A stretch of 64,000 bases of DNA from positions 1,054,001 to 1,118,000 of the forward strand of contig JACGCM010001844.1 in assembly GCA_014058105.1 (NCBI GenBank), written 5' to 3'. The translations under genes were made by a program, and so were the position numbers. The notes under the pieces were generated by a model that was given only the letters and a program-made list of their open reading frames with translations, searched no databases and was not told where the DNA came from. Positions 32,701 through 42,868 of this stretch are shown here, piece by piece; the stretch's first letter is position 1, and each line of letters begins with the position of its first letter. This stretch comes from Kingdonia uniflora. Taxonomy: Eukaryota > Streptophyta > Magnoliopsida > Ranunculales > Circaeasteraceae.

Positions 32701-35700
32701 TATTGCTTCTAAGATGGTCAATGAACTTAGAAACAAGAGAAAGGAAGGGAATATGCACTTAAAATCGACATATTTCAAGCCATTGATACAGTCAGCTGGT
32801 CTTTCCTACTGAAACTTTTAAAGCAATTTGGGTTCTCTTTCAGGTTTTGTAATTGGATAAATGTCATCTGCAAATATTCTCAAACCTATGGTTACTATCA
32901 AAGGTTGTTCAAGGCCTTCATATCTACTATTTTTGCAGATGACATCATAATCTTTGCAAAAAAGCAACTTAAAGGGTCTGAAAGCTTTAAAGATTCTTAT
33001 GGAGGTCTATCAATCTTCAGCAAGTCAATGGATAAACAAGAACAAATGCAAAGTCTTTGTTGGTTCTATCTCTTCCTTCAGACTAAATACTATCACAACT
33101 CTTTTTGGCTTTGGTGTGGGCACTTTTCCTGAGAAGTATTTAGGCATTCCCTTGGTTCAAGGCAGGGATACCAAAAACATTGTGGCTCCTGTCATGGCTC
33201 CTGTCATTGACAAGATTAGAGCTAGGGCTACTGGATGGAGTGGGAAGCTTCACTCTTTTCAAAGTAGAGTGGTTCTGGTTAAATCAATCTTTACTAGCCT
33301 CCCTGTTTACAATATGGCTATTTATAAATGGCTCGCAGCTGCAATTTATAAATGACCTGCAGTTGCAATCAAGGAGGGAGAAGAATTATTAGAAATTTTG
33401 TATGATCTAGTGACCCCTCAAAAAGAAAATTCATCTCTATTAAGTGAGACAAAGTCTGCAAAACTTCTAGCGAAGGGGGTATTGGTATTCATGGTCTGAA
33501 AGATATTAATACTTCTATGTTGATGAAACTGGGTTGGGGCTTTCGCACTACTCAAGATCCATGGGTTAATTTCCTCAGGTTCAAATTTCTCACAAAAAAT
33601 GGTTTGGTGATCAACTACAACAAAAACTCTTCTATTTGGCCAGGCCTTAAGGATGTAAACTCCAGGTGAATTATTGGCAATGGTAAGCACATTGACTTCT
33701 GGAGAGACTGTTCCTTTAATTGACCTTTTAAATGTTCCTCAAGAGATTTGGAAAGACTGCACTGCTCATCTTAGTCAAATCATTCACAACCACTGCTGGG
33801 AGGCCCCTCCTTCTCTTGTTGATTTCTTGCAAGCTAAAGGGATTGATCTCCAAAGTATTCCTCTAAACAACACTGATTCTGATCAAAGGGTCTATAAACA
33901 CCATCCACAAGGTATTTTCTCTGTTCAGAGTGTTTTTGAAGTCTGCAGCAGCACTAGACCAAAAGTTTGGTAGCATAACTACACAAAAAGTAAAATAATC
34001 CAACCCAGAATTGCTCCTTTAATCTAGAAAGTTTGCCACAACTCCCTTTCTACTGAAGACAACCTCATCAAAAGTGGATTCATTCTGATCTCAAGATGCC
34101 CTCTTTGCCACTGTAACATTGAGACAATGGACCATCTGTTTTGGCATTGTTCTAAAACGAAACCTATCTGAAATTGGCTTCTCTCTCTTCCATATAAGCA
34201 ACTGGCAGCTTGATCTCAAGCAAACCCTTGATCACTGCTCTCTGCTCAGCCCTTACATTAATGATTTCTGGAAAGCTTCTGTTATGAACCTTCTATACTT
34301 AATTTGGCTATCTAGAAATGATGCTGTGTTTGAAGGGTCTGATATCAACTACAACAATCTCAAGATCAAGATCCTTAATACTATAAAAGACATTGCTCCT
34401 CTCTCTACTTATTGTATGTTTAACAACTCCTTTGAATTATCTATCTTAGTCTCTCTTGGTGTTCCCACAAAAGCTAGGCCAGCTCCAAAGGTTCAAGGCT
34501 GCAGATGGCCTCTCCCTTGGTTTGAGGAAGCAAAGATTAACAGTGATGGTTCAGCAATTGGTAATCCAGGAAAAGCTGACTTTGGTGCAGTTGCAAGAGG
34601 CCATTATGGTGAGGTTCTGGTGTTGTCATTAAAGGTTTAGGCATAACCACTTCCTTCACTGCTGAATGTGAAGCTTTAATAGAAGCTCTCTCATGGGCTC
34701 TCAACAACAACTGGCTTAAACTATGGATAGAATCAGACTCGTCTAAAGCTATTTCAGCTTTTGCTCAAGATCTTGTCCCTTGGCTTCAGAGAGCTAGATG
34801 GAACAAACTGAAAGCTTGTTTACTTCTCTAAGATATTCTCAAATTGGAGAGGAGCAAACTTCTCAGCAGATCAAGCTTCCAAGATAGGAAATTCTCTCCT
34901 AATTCAATGGAAGACCCTCTTTCTAATATAATATAAAAGATCCAAATGTCTGCTACTTTAAATTCAATTAAATGTATTGGGCTTGGCTTTGCCTCCCCTC
35001 CCTTGTAACCTTTTATCCATTAATTCAATCTTACTTTTTGCAACAATAAAAAGAGGTGAGATGGAGTGGGTTTTTACGGAAAAAAAAGGTGAGAGACACG
35101 TGATGGGCAAAAGAGGAAGAGATGGAAAAAAATGAGAGTCAACATCGGTCTTGACAGTTTGAATCACAGTCAAGGCCAATTTGGTGCGTAAAGTCAAATA
35201 TTGGGCAAACTAGGGAGCGGATAAAGGCTATGGGGTATGGATTTGTAGCGGGGGGCAAAGTCCAAATTTCTCGTTAGTATGTGACTCTTGAACATCACTC
35301 TCTGGCCTCCATGGAAGTTCCTTGTCAATCAAACTTTCAGAAAGAAATAGAAAAGCCTCATTTTCATGGTATAACTTTGAATTTATATCATCAATTGCCG
35401 TTACAATGATTTAGAACAGGGTTTTTTTTTTTTTGCAAATGGTAAGCAATTTATTTCAAATTGGGAAAAGATACAATCATAAAGAAGGCTAGAGTAGACA
35501 GCCTCAACACTTAGCCAATTTTAAACTAGTGTGAGAAAATGTGTAAAAAACTCTCCATAATACATAACCTAATAGAATTTGTAGCAAGGCTTGTAAGGTA
35601 CTTTAATTCTTCTCAAGAAATTTGGTCTTTCATCATACCACTCTCCTTCACCACAAGGCAACAAACTAGAACGATTTCTATATAGGTTTGCAGAAAATAG

Positions 35701-38700
35701 GAAACTGAGATGTAATTTAAAAATTAAATAAACGGGTGTCATGCCATTGAAACCATTAAATACATAAATAAGCAGACGTTATGAGTGAATGACATATATT
35801 ACAGTTAACACTGTTGAAGATTATGATTTATGTTAAGTATTATGTCCGGATACACCGTAGTATTGCATGGTGCGATACAATGGATCATATCTTAAGAGTA
35901 AGTATTAGTTGATTTGTTTCTATCATTAGTTATTATCAATATTTATTAGTTACCTAATAGGAGTTAGTTTCCTACTAGGACTCTAGTGGTTTCTCTATTT
36001 AAATCCCACTTTAGGGTAATTGTACTCATCTCTTCAATAATCAATAAAGTGTTTTCTCTTTTTTCTCCTAATTTAACTTGGTACCATAGTCACTCTAATC
36101 TTGAAAACAAGTTAGGGCTTTCTTGCTTCCGCTGGTGGCGATTGCCGTCGCCGAATCTTCAATATCCGGTGTTTATTATCTTCTTCTTTTTTAATCTTAT
36201 CCTTTCTTTTCATCCTTTAAACTTCTTATGATTTTTTGCTTTGCTATTTTCCCCTTTGTTCCCGAACAATTTTTTTTCAAATAGTAATTATTATTCATGA
36301 TGAACAGTAATCACTATTCGCAGATTTTTTTATATATTTTTGTTTATGCGATTTGCGGATTTGATGATATGATCTCTAACCATTGAATCTTGATGTCAAT
36401 CTTTTATTTTGATTCACGACCTCTTTATTCTTGTTTCGTTTTCAGTACGTTGAAATTTGATATTTCTTATATGATTTGAAATCTCAGTAATCAGATCTAT
36501 TACAATTTTGGATCTTCTATCAGAAGAAAAAAAAATGGTTTGAATTGTTGTTGCTACATATTTTTGAAAAAATCCAAATTTCCTTTATCTTTTCATCTTG
36601 GTGATTCCTATCTTTTTCTTTCGTTCAGCAATCTAGTTTGAGCCCTCTGTCTCTTATGATGTTATTTCATTTTTTCTTTTCTTTTTTAATTTGTGAGTTA
36701 GTTTAGGTGTAACCAACTAAATAGACCCAATTGTTTCTTCACAATTATTTTTTTTGGAGTTGGAAGGTTCTCAGAATCCAACCATTGTTGGCTACTTGGA
36801 AGAGTTCCAAGAGCTAACGTACTATTTTTTTTCTGGAGCTAGTTTGTATAATCAGCCATGGAACCAATGTTATTGGTCCATAGAGCCCATCGAGGCTTCT
36901 TTTTTTTGTGAAGATTCAAGTTGGTTTATTTACTGTCTGAAGTTATGGCTCAAATTAGTTGTTGAAGACAAAAAATTTGAAGACTCTTCGTGAGCGGAGT
37001 ATTTTGTTATCTTTTCCAAGCTGGAATTATGGAGTCTGTGTCTTCTCTTTATATTGTGATGGTTTTGGTTGAAGTTTTTCAAGTAAAGTTGTTAAAGCCG
37101 TGCATGTGTTGAAGTTGCAAACGCATTGTGTTCGTGGACTCTCACTATCTGTTTGAGGGGGAGTGTTGAAGATTATGATTTATGTTAAGTATGATGTCCG
37201 GATACACCATAGTATTGCATGGTGCGATACACCGGATCATGTCTTATGAGTAGTATTAGTTGATTTTTTTCTATCTTTATTTATTTGCAATATTTAGTAA
37301 TTACCTAGTAGGAGTTAGATTCCTACAAGGACTCTAGTGGTTTCTCTATTTAAATCCCACTTTAGGATGATTGTACTCATCTCTTCAATAATCAATAAAG
37401 CTTTTTTCCTTCTTCTCCTAATTTAACTAACACATTATAACATTTTTGCACACATAACTAATTAAAGAAAAAATCACAATAATTAAAAATAGATACATAT
37501 ATTTTCCAACGATCCATTGTTTTATGACATAAGAAAGTGGCGAGTTGGCGACTAACCTGGCCTTGAGATAAGGTGGATTTGAGAGCGAGGTCCAGAAAAT
37601 TTCCAGTTATCTTCATCCAAGGACTTAACCTCCTTCTGAAGCGCAGCCATCACATCAGATTTCAAAACTGCAACACAGAAGCGAACCTAGAGCCATTACC
37701 ATCAAAGTAATAAAAGTAAAATATAAATAAATAACGAAAGATGGTTTGAAGTAGCAATGATGGCTGAAAAGATTATTTGATCAATTTCAAGCCATGTATA
37801 TGAGCATCTCCAACAGTAGCAATAGCTTACATGTGCAAACTTTTTACACATTGGAAATCTCGAACAGTCCATTTTAAGAGCCTGTAAAAACAGGCTGTTT
37901 TTAAGAGCATCTCAAACGGTTTCACACCGGTGTGGTCTGGGTCTGGGTCTGGGTCTGGGTCTGGGTCTGGGTCTGGGTCTGTGAATATCCGGATTACACC
38001 GATTAATTTTCCCAACAGAGTTTTAGAAAGAGTGCGAGTTCTTAAAAAATATGTGATGCACACCACGCCACCTCACGGGAGAAAGATGAACTAGTCTTAA
38101 TAGGCTGTCTCAAGAGTACTCAAATTAAGAGATTTTGGTGGTCCGGGTCTTCGAATTAACACCCAGACGGCTATTAGAGGCGTTTTTAAGCCCGGTCTGC
38201 CAATTTGCAGATCCGGACCGGTACTGCCAAAAAACAGACAAAAGCTTTCGAAAAAAAATCAAAAACCAAAAATCTGTCTCTCATTCCGTGCATGCAAAAG
38301 CAACAAACAGAAAATGGGTATAAAGAGGATAGCGTCTGTTGTTTTCAAAACATAGCGCCTAAAGTTTAGGCGATTTGTAGACCTACAATATTAGCACCCA
38401 CCTTACAAAACATATCCTTAAAATAATGATTCTCGATATGTTACTATTGGGGGTACTTAAGCTCAGATTATGTTAGTTAGCGTATCCAAGCATTCTTATA
38501 AGCGTTGCTGGAATGCGGTTCTATACAGAAAATTTTCAACATATTTCGACGCTTTTAACCTTCCTACAGCACATCCCAATCCGCTAGAGGTCTCTAAAAT
38601 CTCTATAAACCTTTTCAAAAAGTCCATCACTTTCTTAATTTTAATAGAAAGTTACTCTAAAGAGGATTTTGAACCCTCACGACAATGAGTAAACCATTGG

Positions 38701-41700
38701 GACCGCTCAAGACAATTTCGTAATCGGTTAAACAGAACCAAATCAAAGATTTCTATATAAGAGCTTTTCGTGCAAGATTTGTTGTGATGGGTCCAGCTTT
38801 GGTAACCCTGGTGCTGCTGGATTGTCTTCAGGGATAGCGAGGGGCTTTTCGTGCAACCTTATGCAAAGGAATTGGTGATGACACAAACTCTAATGCAGTT
38901 TAGTGCGATTATTTTTGGAGTTCAAAAAGCTATTGAAAATGGCTGGACAAAAGGTGTGAGTGGTGTCGGATTCCTCCACAGCTGTTAAGGCTTTTTGAGC
39001 ATAATGATAATACTCCCTGGTACATGAGTGTCCAATGGGAGTTGTTGATAGCCAAGCTCTACTCGCTTAGAATCTCTCTTATTGTGAGATAAAAGAACTT
39101 TGCAGTGGATTCTATGGCAAGAAACGGATGCTAACCTCCCTTCTTCAGTTGAAGATTGGTGATTTGATCGGCCGGATTATCTTCTGAAGATTGAAGACCC
39201 TGTCAGTTCCTATTTTAAATTTGAATAGCCTTTGCTAGTTTACGTTGTAATTTATTTTCTTTCTTTGGGTTCTACAGGCCTTCTGTGGCCTAGGTCCCAT
39301 TTCCCAATATCCTATTCTTTGATCAATAAAATGCTACGCCTTTTGCAAAGAGTTCTTGGCTGCCCCCACTAGCTGGCGAATTCTTTCTCAATGCAGATGG
39401 TTCTTTGACAAGTGAAGCGGGTGGCTATGACGGGAGACAATGAAGGTAATTGCTTATTCAGGTGGAGCTCATCCTGTAACTTAACATACCATGAGAGTGT
39501 TTCTATATATAAAAAAAGATTTTGCAAACTAAAGCCAGGGTTGCTAAAGACCTACTTTATCAGATATGGTAGCATTTCCCCTTAAAAATGCCTTTTGATG
39601 CTTCAGTCAATAAGAAAGTATCTAGCTAGTTTGAACTTTTTTCAGATTGGCCATGTATTTCACAGATCTATGTACTGATTACCTCGCTTTTCTTTTGCCT
39701 TTTGTTGGTGAAACTATCTTATAACGTAGCTCTATTCCTCCATCCCTATGCGTCAAAGTAGATGAGGATGATAGAGGAAAAAAATCCAACGCTTGCAATA
39801 TTTCCTATTACTTATTTATATATGTATGTATGTGGTCCTGGAGTCTGCCTAGAAAAAAAAAAGAAAAAAAGAAAACCTTAATAAGATCGTTGAAACTAAT
39901 CCTTTGGCAAGCTTGAGCCCTCTCTACATCCAACAACCATAAAAAAAAAATATAAAAAAAAAAAAAAAAAAAAAAATTTGACTTATTTCCCTCCCACCTC
40001 GCCTCCACTTAACGTACTTGTCTAGTAAACTAATGTTTGAGGTTGGGTTCAGCTAATACCACTATAGTTACATCCAATCAAATTATTGTAGAAAAAAATA
40101 GATCTCAAACTAGTCTTCACTGTCTCATACATGCTTTGATTATCTGAATGTTTCCAACTCTTTTCCGATACTGTTTGTAATAGCCAGTAAATTAATGCAT
40201 AATACATAAATAATTCTATTTTCTCCCAGTTAACATGCAACTAATTGAAGATTTTGTACTCGTTTTGGATAAAACAGATCCTGGCACCCACCACACTACA
40301 AAATGGACGTTTTATCTGGCCCAATTCCTAATTCCTGCCTACTTTGGAAATATACTAGGACTAGGTTTGTCTTTTCCATAAATTGCCCCTTTCCGAGTCT
40401 GATCATGGTGGCCAACTATAGCTAACACTCCGTATGCCAATACATCAAAAACATATGTGGTAATGGTGTCCAGAGTTCAAGTCTTAACCCAAGGATGCTA
40501 CTGCTCCTACTACGATTCTTAACCCAAAAAACTGAGATATCCTGCTACTAGCACAAGTCAACCCAAAAACCAATGTGAGATCCTGCTCTCTCTGGGCCCA
40601 CTCTTTATTTCTTCCATAAGCTCTCACTTTGGAGATTGATTACAGTGGACCACCGAGGCGGCCTCTTCATATCATTTGTGGATCCTTTGCATCCTAGAAG
40701 ACCAACACACTGTAGAAATAGATTAGAGAAAGAAAAATATTATTATTGAATTGATTAATTTAGATTACATCATACTCTATATAGGAGAGAGACGTTAAAC
40801 TACTTCTATGAATAACCAATGTGGGACTAAAATAACATAATAATAGCCCTGCTAACACACACCTGCTTCCTCTATAGTTGGATCGCCCATTTCTTAGACC
40901 TAGTCATGGCTTCACTGATCTATATCATCAATTGGGATATGCAAATGCAATACATTATGCGCTATAATGTTCTTTTTCTGAGAAGATGTGTTGATATGCT
41001 CTAATAACTTATTACATGGCTAAGATTGCGAACTATGTTCATGAATTTCAGTGATGGAACTTCTTCATAGATGAGATTAAAGCTAAAAGATGTAACTAAT
41101 ACTCCTTCGGTCTTTTCTTCTAAATCTCTTTCTCATTTTCTCCATAGCCTTCCGTCAGTCATCAGTAATCACGGGTCTCTTGTTCTCTCTGAACTGACCG
41201 CCTTCCTCCTTTCCTCACTCTTTCATTTTCAACCACCAAATTTATCTCCATATTTTTTTCCCACAATCACCGTCCCTGAACCCTGAATCAAATCAACATA
41301 TCAAATAATATCTAAAGCATCTTCAAGTCAAATGCAACCTCTTTGGGGGGTATTCTACTTTGTTGAAACACCATCAACATCGTGAAACAAACCACAAAGT
41401 TAATAAATTGCCTTTTGCCGCTTCAGTCAATAAGAAAGTGCTCCGATTTCCTTGCTTCCTTTTCACCTTTTTTTGGAGAAGCTATCACATATCCTAGCTC
41501 CATTCCTCCAAACCTGTGCATCAAACTAACGAGGATTGTAAGAAAAGAAGTCCAATGTTTCATATATCCTAGCTCCATTCCTCCAGACCTGTGCGTCAAA
41601 CTAATGAGGATTGTAAGAAAAGATGTCCAATGGTTCTAATCTTCCCAACTCTTTATTTATATAAATCTATGGACCTGGAGTCTGCCTAACCTCGACTTGC

Positions 41701-42734
41701 CCCGCAAAAAAAGAAGTTCAATAAGATCGTTGAGTTTAATCCTTTGAGGAACTAGAGCCCTCTCTACATCCAACAACCATAAAAAAAAAACCTAAACTTC
41801 TTAGTCTCCCACCTAACCACACCTCGAGTTAACGTACTTGTCTGGTAAAGTAAGTTTCAAGGTTAGGTTATGCTAATACCACTGTAGTTCCATCGAAGCC
41901 AAAGTATTGAAGAGAAAAATGGATCTCAAATTATTCCTCGCTGCCAAAAATGGGCTCTACACTCATTTCATACATGTCTTGGATTATGCACAATATGTGT
42001 ACTTTCTCCCAGTTAAAATGCAACTAATTGAAGAGTTTTTATATATTATATCTGATAGTACTGGTTTTGGATAAAACAGATCCTGGCACTCACCACACTT
42101 GAAAACAAACGTGTATTTGGCCCACTTCCTGTCTACTAGGACTAGGTTTCCCTTTTATTTTCAATATATTGCTCCTTTCGAGTCTGATCACGGTGGCCAA
42201 CTATAGCTAACACTCCATATGCCAATACAGAAAAAACCTATGTTGTCATAGTGTCAGAGAGTTCAAGTTTTAATTCAAGGACCCTGCCTCCTCTTTATAT
42301 CGTTTGTGGATCATTTGCATCGTAATAAACTGATACACCCCTTTCCTCCCATTTCATAGACTCTAGTAATGAGCCTCACTGATGTATATCATCAATTGGG
42401 ATAAGCAAATGCAATACATTACCTATACGAGTAGACATTAATATTATACCAAGATTATGAACTATGTACCTATATTCAAATGATAACACAAACCTTTAAT
42501 TAATATTTCTACTTGTCTGAAACACCATCAACACCTCAAACGCACCTATATGTCTAAAAATGTATAATTATACCTAAATTTGAACCCCAAAACAAAAATA
42601 ATGAAATTAAATGAAGTACCGAGAAGTGCCTCTTCCTTGCATTCTTGACCCAAAAGGATAGCATTACTAGGTATACGGATATCCGAATAATCTTCGGCAA
42701 TACTGCTACTTCCTCCACCTACACTCGTCCCCAT
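26795..42734 (-). CDS. SAMBA: SAMBA-like regulator of the anaphase-promoting complex
   Basis: The exons on the - strand are 42620-42734, 37557-37667 and 26795-26856. Each has GT-AG borders and the phases add up exactly to 95 codons plus stop. The diagnostic stretch spans exons 1 and 2: EEALLVLKSDVMAALQKE, then VKSLDEDNWKF, GPRSQIHLISRPGG, and a short polar tail ending LGQPK. This matches my memory of the plant SAMBA family, small (about 100 aa) plant-specific proteins that bind the APC/C and limit its activity in early growth, affecting cyclin turnover and organ size. The first 38 residues are low-complexity Gly/Ser. Intron 2 (10.7 kb) and intron 1 (4.95 kb) are packed with transposons, so a ~290-nt CDS spreads over 16 kb. 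The start codon faces PIGX 134 bp away. Confidence 0.75.
26857..27963 (-). other. SAMBA intron 2, distal part
   Basis: AT-rich intronic sequence with no coding or repeat signal I can name. Short open frames at 27411-27602 are chance. Confidence 0.5.
28188..28217 (+). other. First coding exon of the gene carried by MULE-like copy 2
   Basis: Ten codons MGGGASFKIE followed by a GTACTC donor, after a CT-rich leader with AATATATATT. It parallels MSGGESSQ in copy 1. Confidence 0.4.
28348..28969 (+). pseudogene. Zinc-knuckle plus GRF-finger gene, arm 1 of inverted pair
   Basis: Forward-reading frames give CPVCDQDSHTRVEVCP (28435-28482, CX2CX4HX5C). After an AG acceptor near 28618 come SFKCGCFGCGDHEHWQNECP (CX2CX4HX4C knuckle) and then VDCPNEC. 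With one frame change, a GRF-type finger remnant follows (CQNVMCKKFMWLKD, with the Cys-x4-Cys-x-Phe-x-Trp-x-x-Asp core). It ends in a coiled, charged C-terminus (DYMHEVEMMNAKAEKKV, then MDLDDFYKEL) and a stop at 28965. Stops and a frameshift (near 28790) make it a pseudogene. The domain combination resembles small plant zinc-finger proteins of unknown role. Confidence 0.6.
29044..29622 (-). pseudogene. Zinc-knuckle plus GRF-finger gene, arm 2 of inverted pair
   Basis: Read on the - strand this encodes CPICDQDSHTRVEAC (29530-29480), FKCGCFGCGDHEL (29320-29280) and GCQNVL, with stops replacing the conserved Trp of the knuckle and the GRF core. It is diverged from arm 1, which argues for an old duplication or the joining of two different element copies rather than a fresh palindrome. 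Confidence 0.6.
29676..31103 (+). pseudogene. LINE-2 ORF1 (DUF4283-type), split by a hAT insertion
   Basis: The frame opens at ATG 29676 (MTKNQSGRSC) and reaches 29724. It continues in phase at 30648 once the hAT and one TSD copy are discounted. Downstream are YGNLSRMIPARKGYIATF, NKIWSGEPWVILEIN, then in another frame LIWVKFPGLGFKYW and LGRTLDTPIHDLGYF, the DUF4283 features of plant LINE ORF1. No CCHC knuckle is visible before ORF2. Frame breaks lie near 30900 and 31100. Confidence 0.7.
29725..30639. mobile_element. Non-autonomous hAT element rich in AACCGA/TCGGTT motifs, 8-bp TSD
   Basis: The ends are TAGAGTTGTACATG (29725) and the inverted TCGGGCTGTGCACG (30626-30639), 10 of 14 matching. 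The target duplication ACTCCCCG is exact at 29717-29724 and 30640-30647. The subterminal regions (29757-29910 and 30486-30610) are dense in alternating CCGAACCGAACCG and CGGTTCGGTTT motifs, a pattern common in plant hAT subtermini where transposase may bind. There is no coding sequence. The excised site restores the LINE-2 ORF1 frame. Confidence 0.88.
31224..31830 (+). pseudogene. LINE-2 ORF2 endonuclease region
   Basis: MNALFWNIRGISNKNSR is the usual start of a plant L1 endonuclease. Then come ILIAEPKI (the ETK/EPK box), WLAISDFNCI (normally GDFN) and NSDHSAI (SDHxPI box) in broken frames. The catalytic order is recognisable but several residues are altered and frames change at about 31490 and 31680. 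Confidence 0.75.
32310..33360 (+). pseudogene. LINE-2 ORF2 reverse transcriptase
   Basis: Frames include DNFRPIYLCNFAFK, PEQSGFVFGRSNHRNIDIA, FADDIIIFAKK (catalytic FADD intact near 32932), and FPEKYLGIPLVQGR. Stops and frame changes occur throughout. The GxxQGxPLSP block is missing between 32880 and 32930, which suggests an internal deletion just before the FADD box. Confidence 0.75.
33880..34830 (+). pseudogene. LINE-2 ORF2 zf-RVT and RNase H
   Basis: A zinc-binding segment (IRCPLCHCNIETMDHLFWHC spread over two frames, near 34090-34150) is followed by RNase H motifs: INSDGSAIGNPGKADFGAV (34536-34592), then in another frame ITTSFTAECEALIEAL and WIESDSSKAI. These correspond to the DGS, E and D catalytic sites of plant LINE RNase H. 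Confidence 0.75.
35273..35806. other. SAMBA intron 2 between MULE-like and LTR elements
   Basis: A poly(T) run at 35422-35434 could be the tail of a short truncated retroposon on the - strand, with TAGAAC on both sides at about 35412 and 35666. Otherwise I see nothing. Confidence 0.3.
35812..37428 (+). mobile_element. Small non-coding LTR retrotransposon
   Basis: LTRs at 35812-36078 and 37164-37428 begin TGTTGAAGATTATG and end AATTTAACT. The 5-bp target duplication AACAC is exact (35807-35811 and 37429-37433). A TGGTACCATAGT sequence follows the left LTR in primer-site position, and a GAGGGGGAG purine tract precedes the right LTR. The interior (1085 bp) encodes no gag-pol. The LTRs differ at roughly two dozen positions, so this is a much older insertion than the LARD at 17 kb. 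It lies in SAMBA intron 2. Confidence 0.9.
37668..38764. other. SAMBA intron 1 proximal part with a GGGTCT microsatellite
   Basis: There is no gene here. About eight tandem copies of the hexamer GGGTCT lie at 37932-37981. GAGCATCTCCAAC and AGAGCATCTCAAAC motifs nearby (37802 and 37904) resemble ends of small MITEs, but I could not define an element. Confidence 0.5.
38765..39345 (+). mobile_element. Degenerate LINE 3' end (RNase H)
   Basis: Broken frames give NCDGSSFGNPGAAGLSSGIARG, the start of a plant LINE RNase H with its DGS box, followed by a LINE-like 3' UTR (TTCTACAGGCCTTCTGTGG...CAATAAAATGC). The 5' part is missing. It is older and more decayed than LINE-2 and LINE-3. Confidence 0.65.
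40711..40857 (-). mobile_element. 147-bp solo LTR (TRIM-size) with 5-bp TSD
   Basis: TG...CA ends (TGTAGAAATAG to CTGCTAACA) with an exact CACAC duplication at 40706-40710 and 40858-40862. On the - strand there is a CCTATATAGAG TATA-like box, so the LTR reads leftward. It is absent from the duplicate segment B at the equivalent place, so it inserted after the tandem duplication. Confidence 0.8.
41488..41636. repeat. 73-bp tandem duplication inside segment B
   Basis: CATATATCCTAGCTCCATTC...GAGGATTGTAAGAAAAG...TCCAATG occurs twice in a row, at 41488 and 41561. Segment A has one copy. Confidence 0.8.
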
Positions 42735-42868
42735 CGATATCGAAGAAAATCCTCAAAAAATTTATGTGAGATCTTTTTTTATTAACTCTAACTGGAAAAG
42801 TCCTATTTACCCCTTTAATCTCTCTTTTTTTCTCTCTCTCTCTCTCTCTTTATTTTTCAGGAACTCTA
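42735..42868. promoter_or_regulatory. Compact divergent promoter between SAMBA and PIGX
   Basis: Only 134 bp separate the SAMBA ATG (- strand) from the PIGX ATG (+ strand). The segment holds a CT microsatellite (42829-42850) and a TATTTTTCAG just before the PIGX exon, which may be a 5'-UTR splice acceptor. No clear TATA box is seen. The two genes probably share control elements, or the PIGX transcript starts inside SAMBA intron 1. Confidence 0.5.

Larger units (their letters stand above)
29640..35050 (+). mobile_element. L1-type LINE (LINE-2 of window) nested in MULE-like copy 2
   Basis: ORF1 starts at the ATG at 29676, is interrupted by a hAT (29725-30639), and continues to about 31100 with a DUF4283-type domain. 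ORF2 follows from 31224 with endonuclease, RT, zf-RVT and RNase H, ending near 34830. The 3' end is somewhere near 35040-35090, where A-rich tracts occur. Many stops and frameshifts are present. The exact ends and target duplication were not resolved. Confidence 0.8.
27964..35272 (+). mobile_element. MULE-like TIR element copy 2, with inverted zinc-finger gene and nested LINE
   Basis: The left end GAGAAATTTGAACTTTTGCC and the inverted right end GAGAAATTTGGACTTTGCCC form terminal inverted repeats. The right subterminal 150 bp match copies 1 and 3, while the left end has lost most of that block. Next come a CT-rich leader (28000-28187), a first exon (28188-28217, MGGGASFKIE, then GT), and two inverted copies of a zinc-knuckle/GRF gene (28348-29622). 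LINE-2 occupies about 29640-35050. A 9-bp target duplication is not clear: ttaatttat against gttagtatg does not match well. The Mutator-like class is inferred from the TIR style; no transposase is present. Confidence 0.6.
39590..42480. repeat. Direct tandem duplication in SAMBA intron 1
   Basis: Segment A (39590-41045) and segment B (41411-42480) are diverged direct copies. Shared landmarks in order include GCTTCAGTCAATAAGAAAGT, CTCTCTACATCCAACAACCA, TTAACGTACTTGTCT, GGTGGCCAACTATAGCTAAC and ATATCATCAATTGGGATA. Copy A is longer because it holds a solo LTR (40711-40857) and a poly(A) expansion (39939-39976). Neither copy is obviously coding. Confidence 0.85.

Noticed and set aside
27955..35281. 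9-bp target duplication for MULE-like copy 2
   Set aside because: ttaatttat and gttagtatg match poorly at any small shift, so I do not claim a TSD.
37932..37981. Interstitial telomere repeat
   Set aside because: The unit is GGGTCT, not the plant GGGTTTA; best described as a microsatellite.
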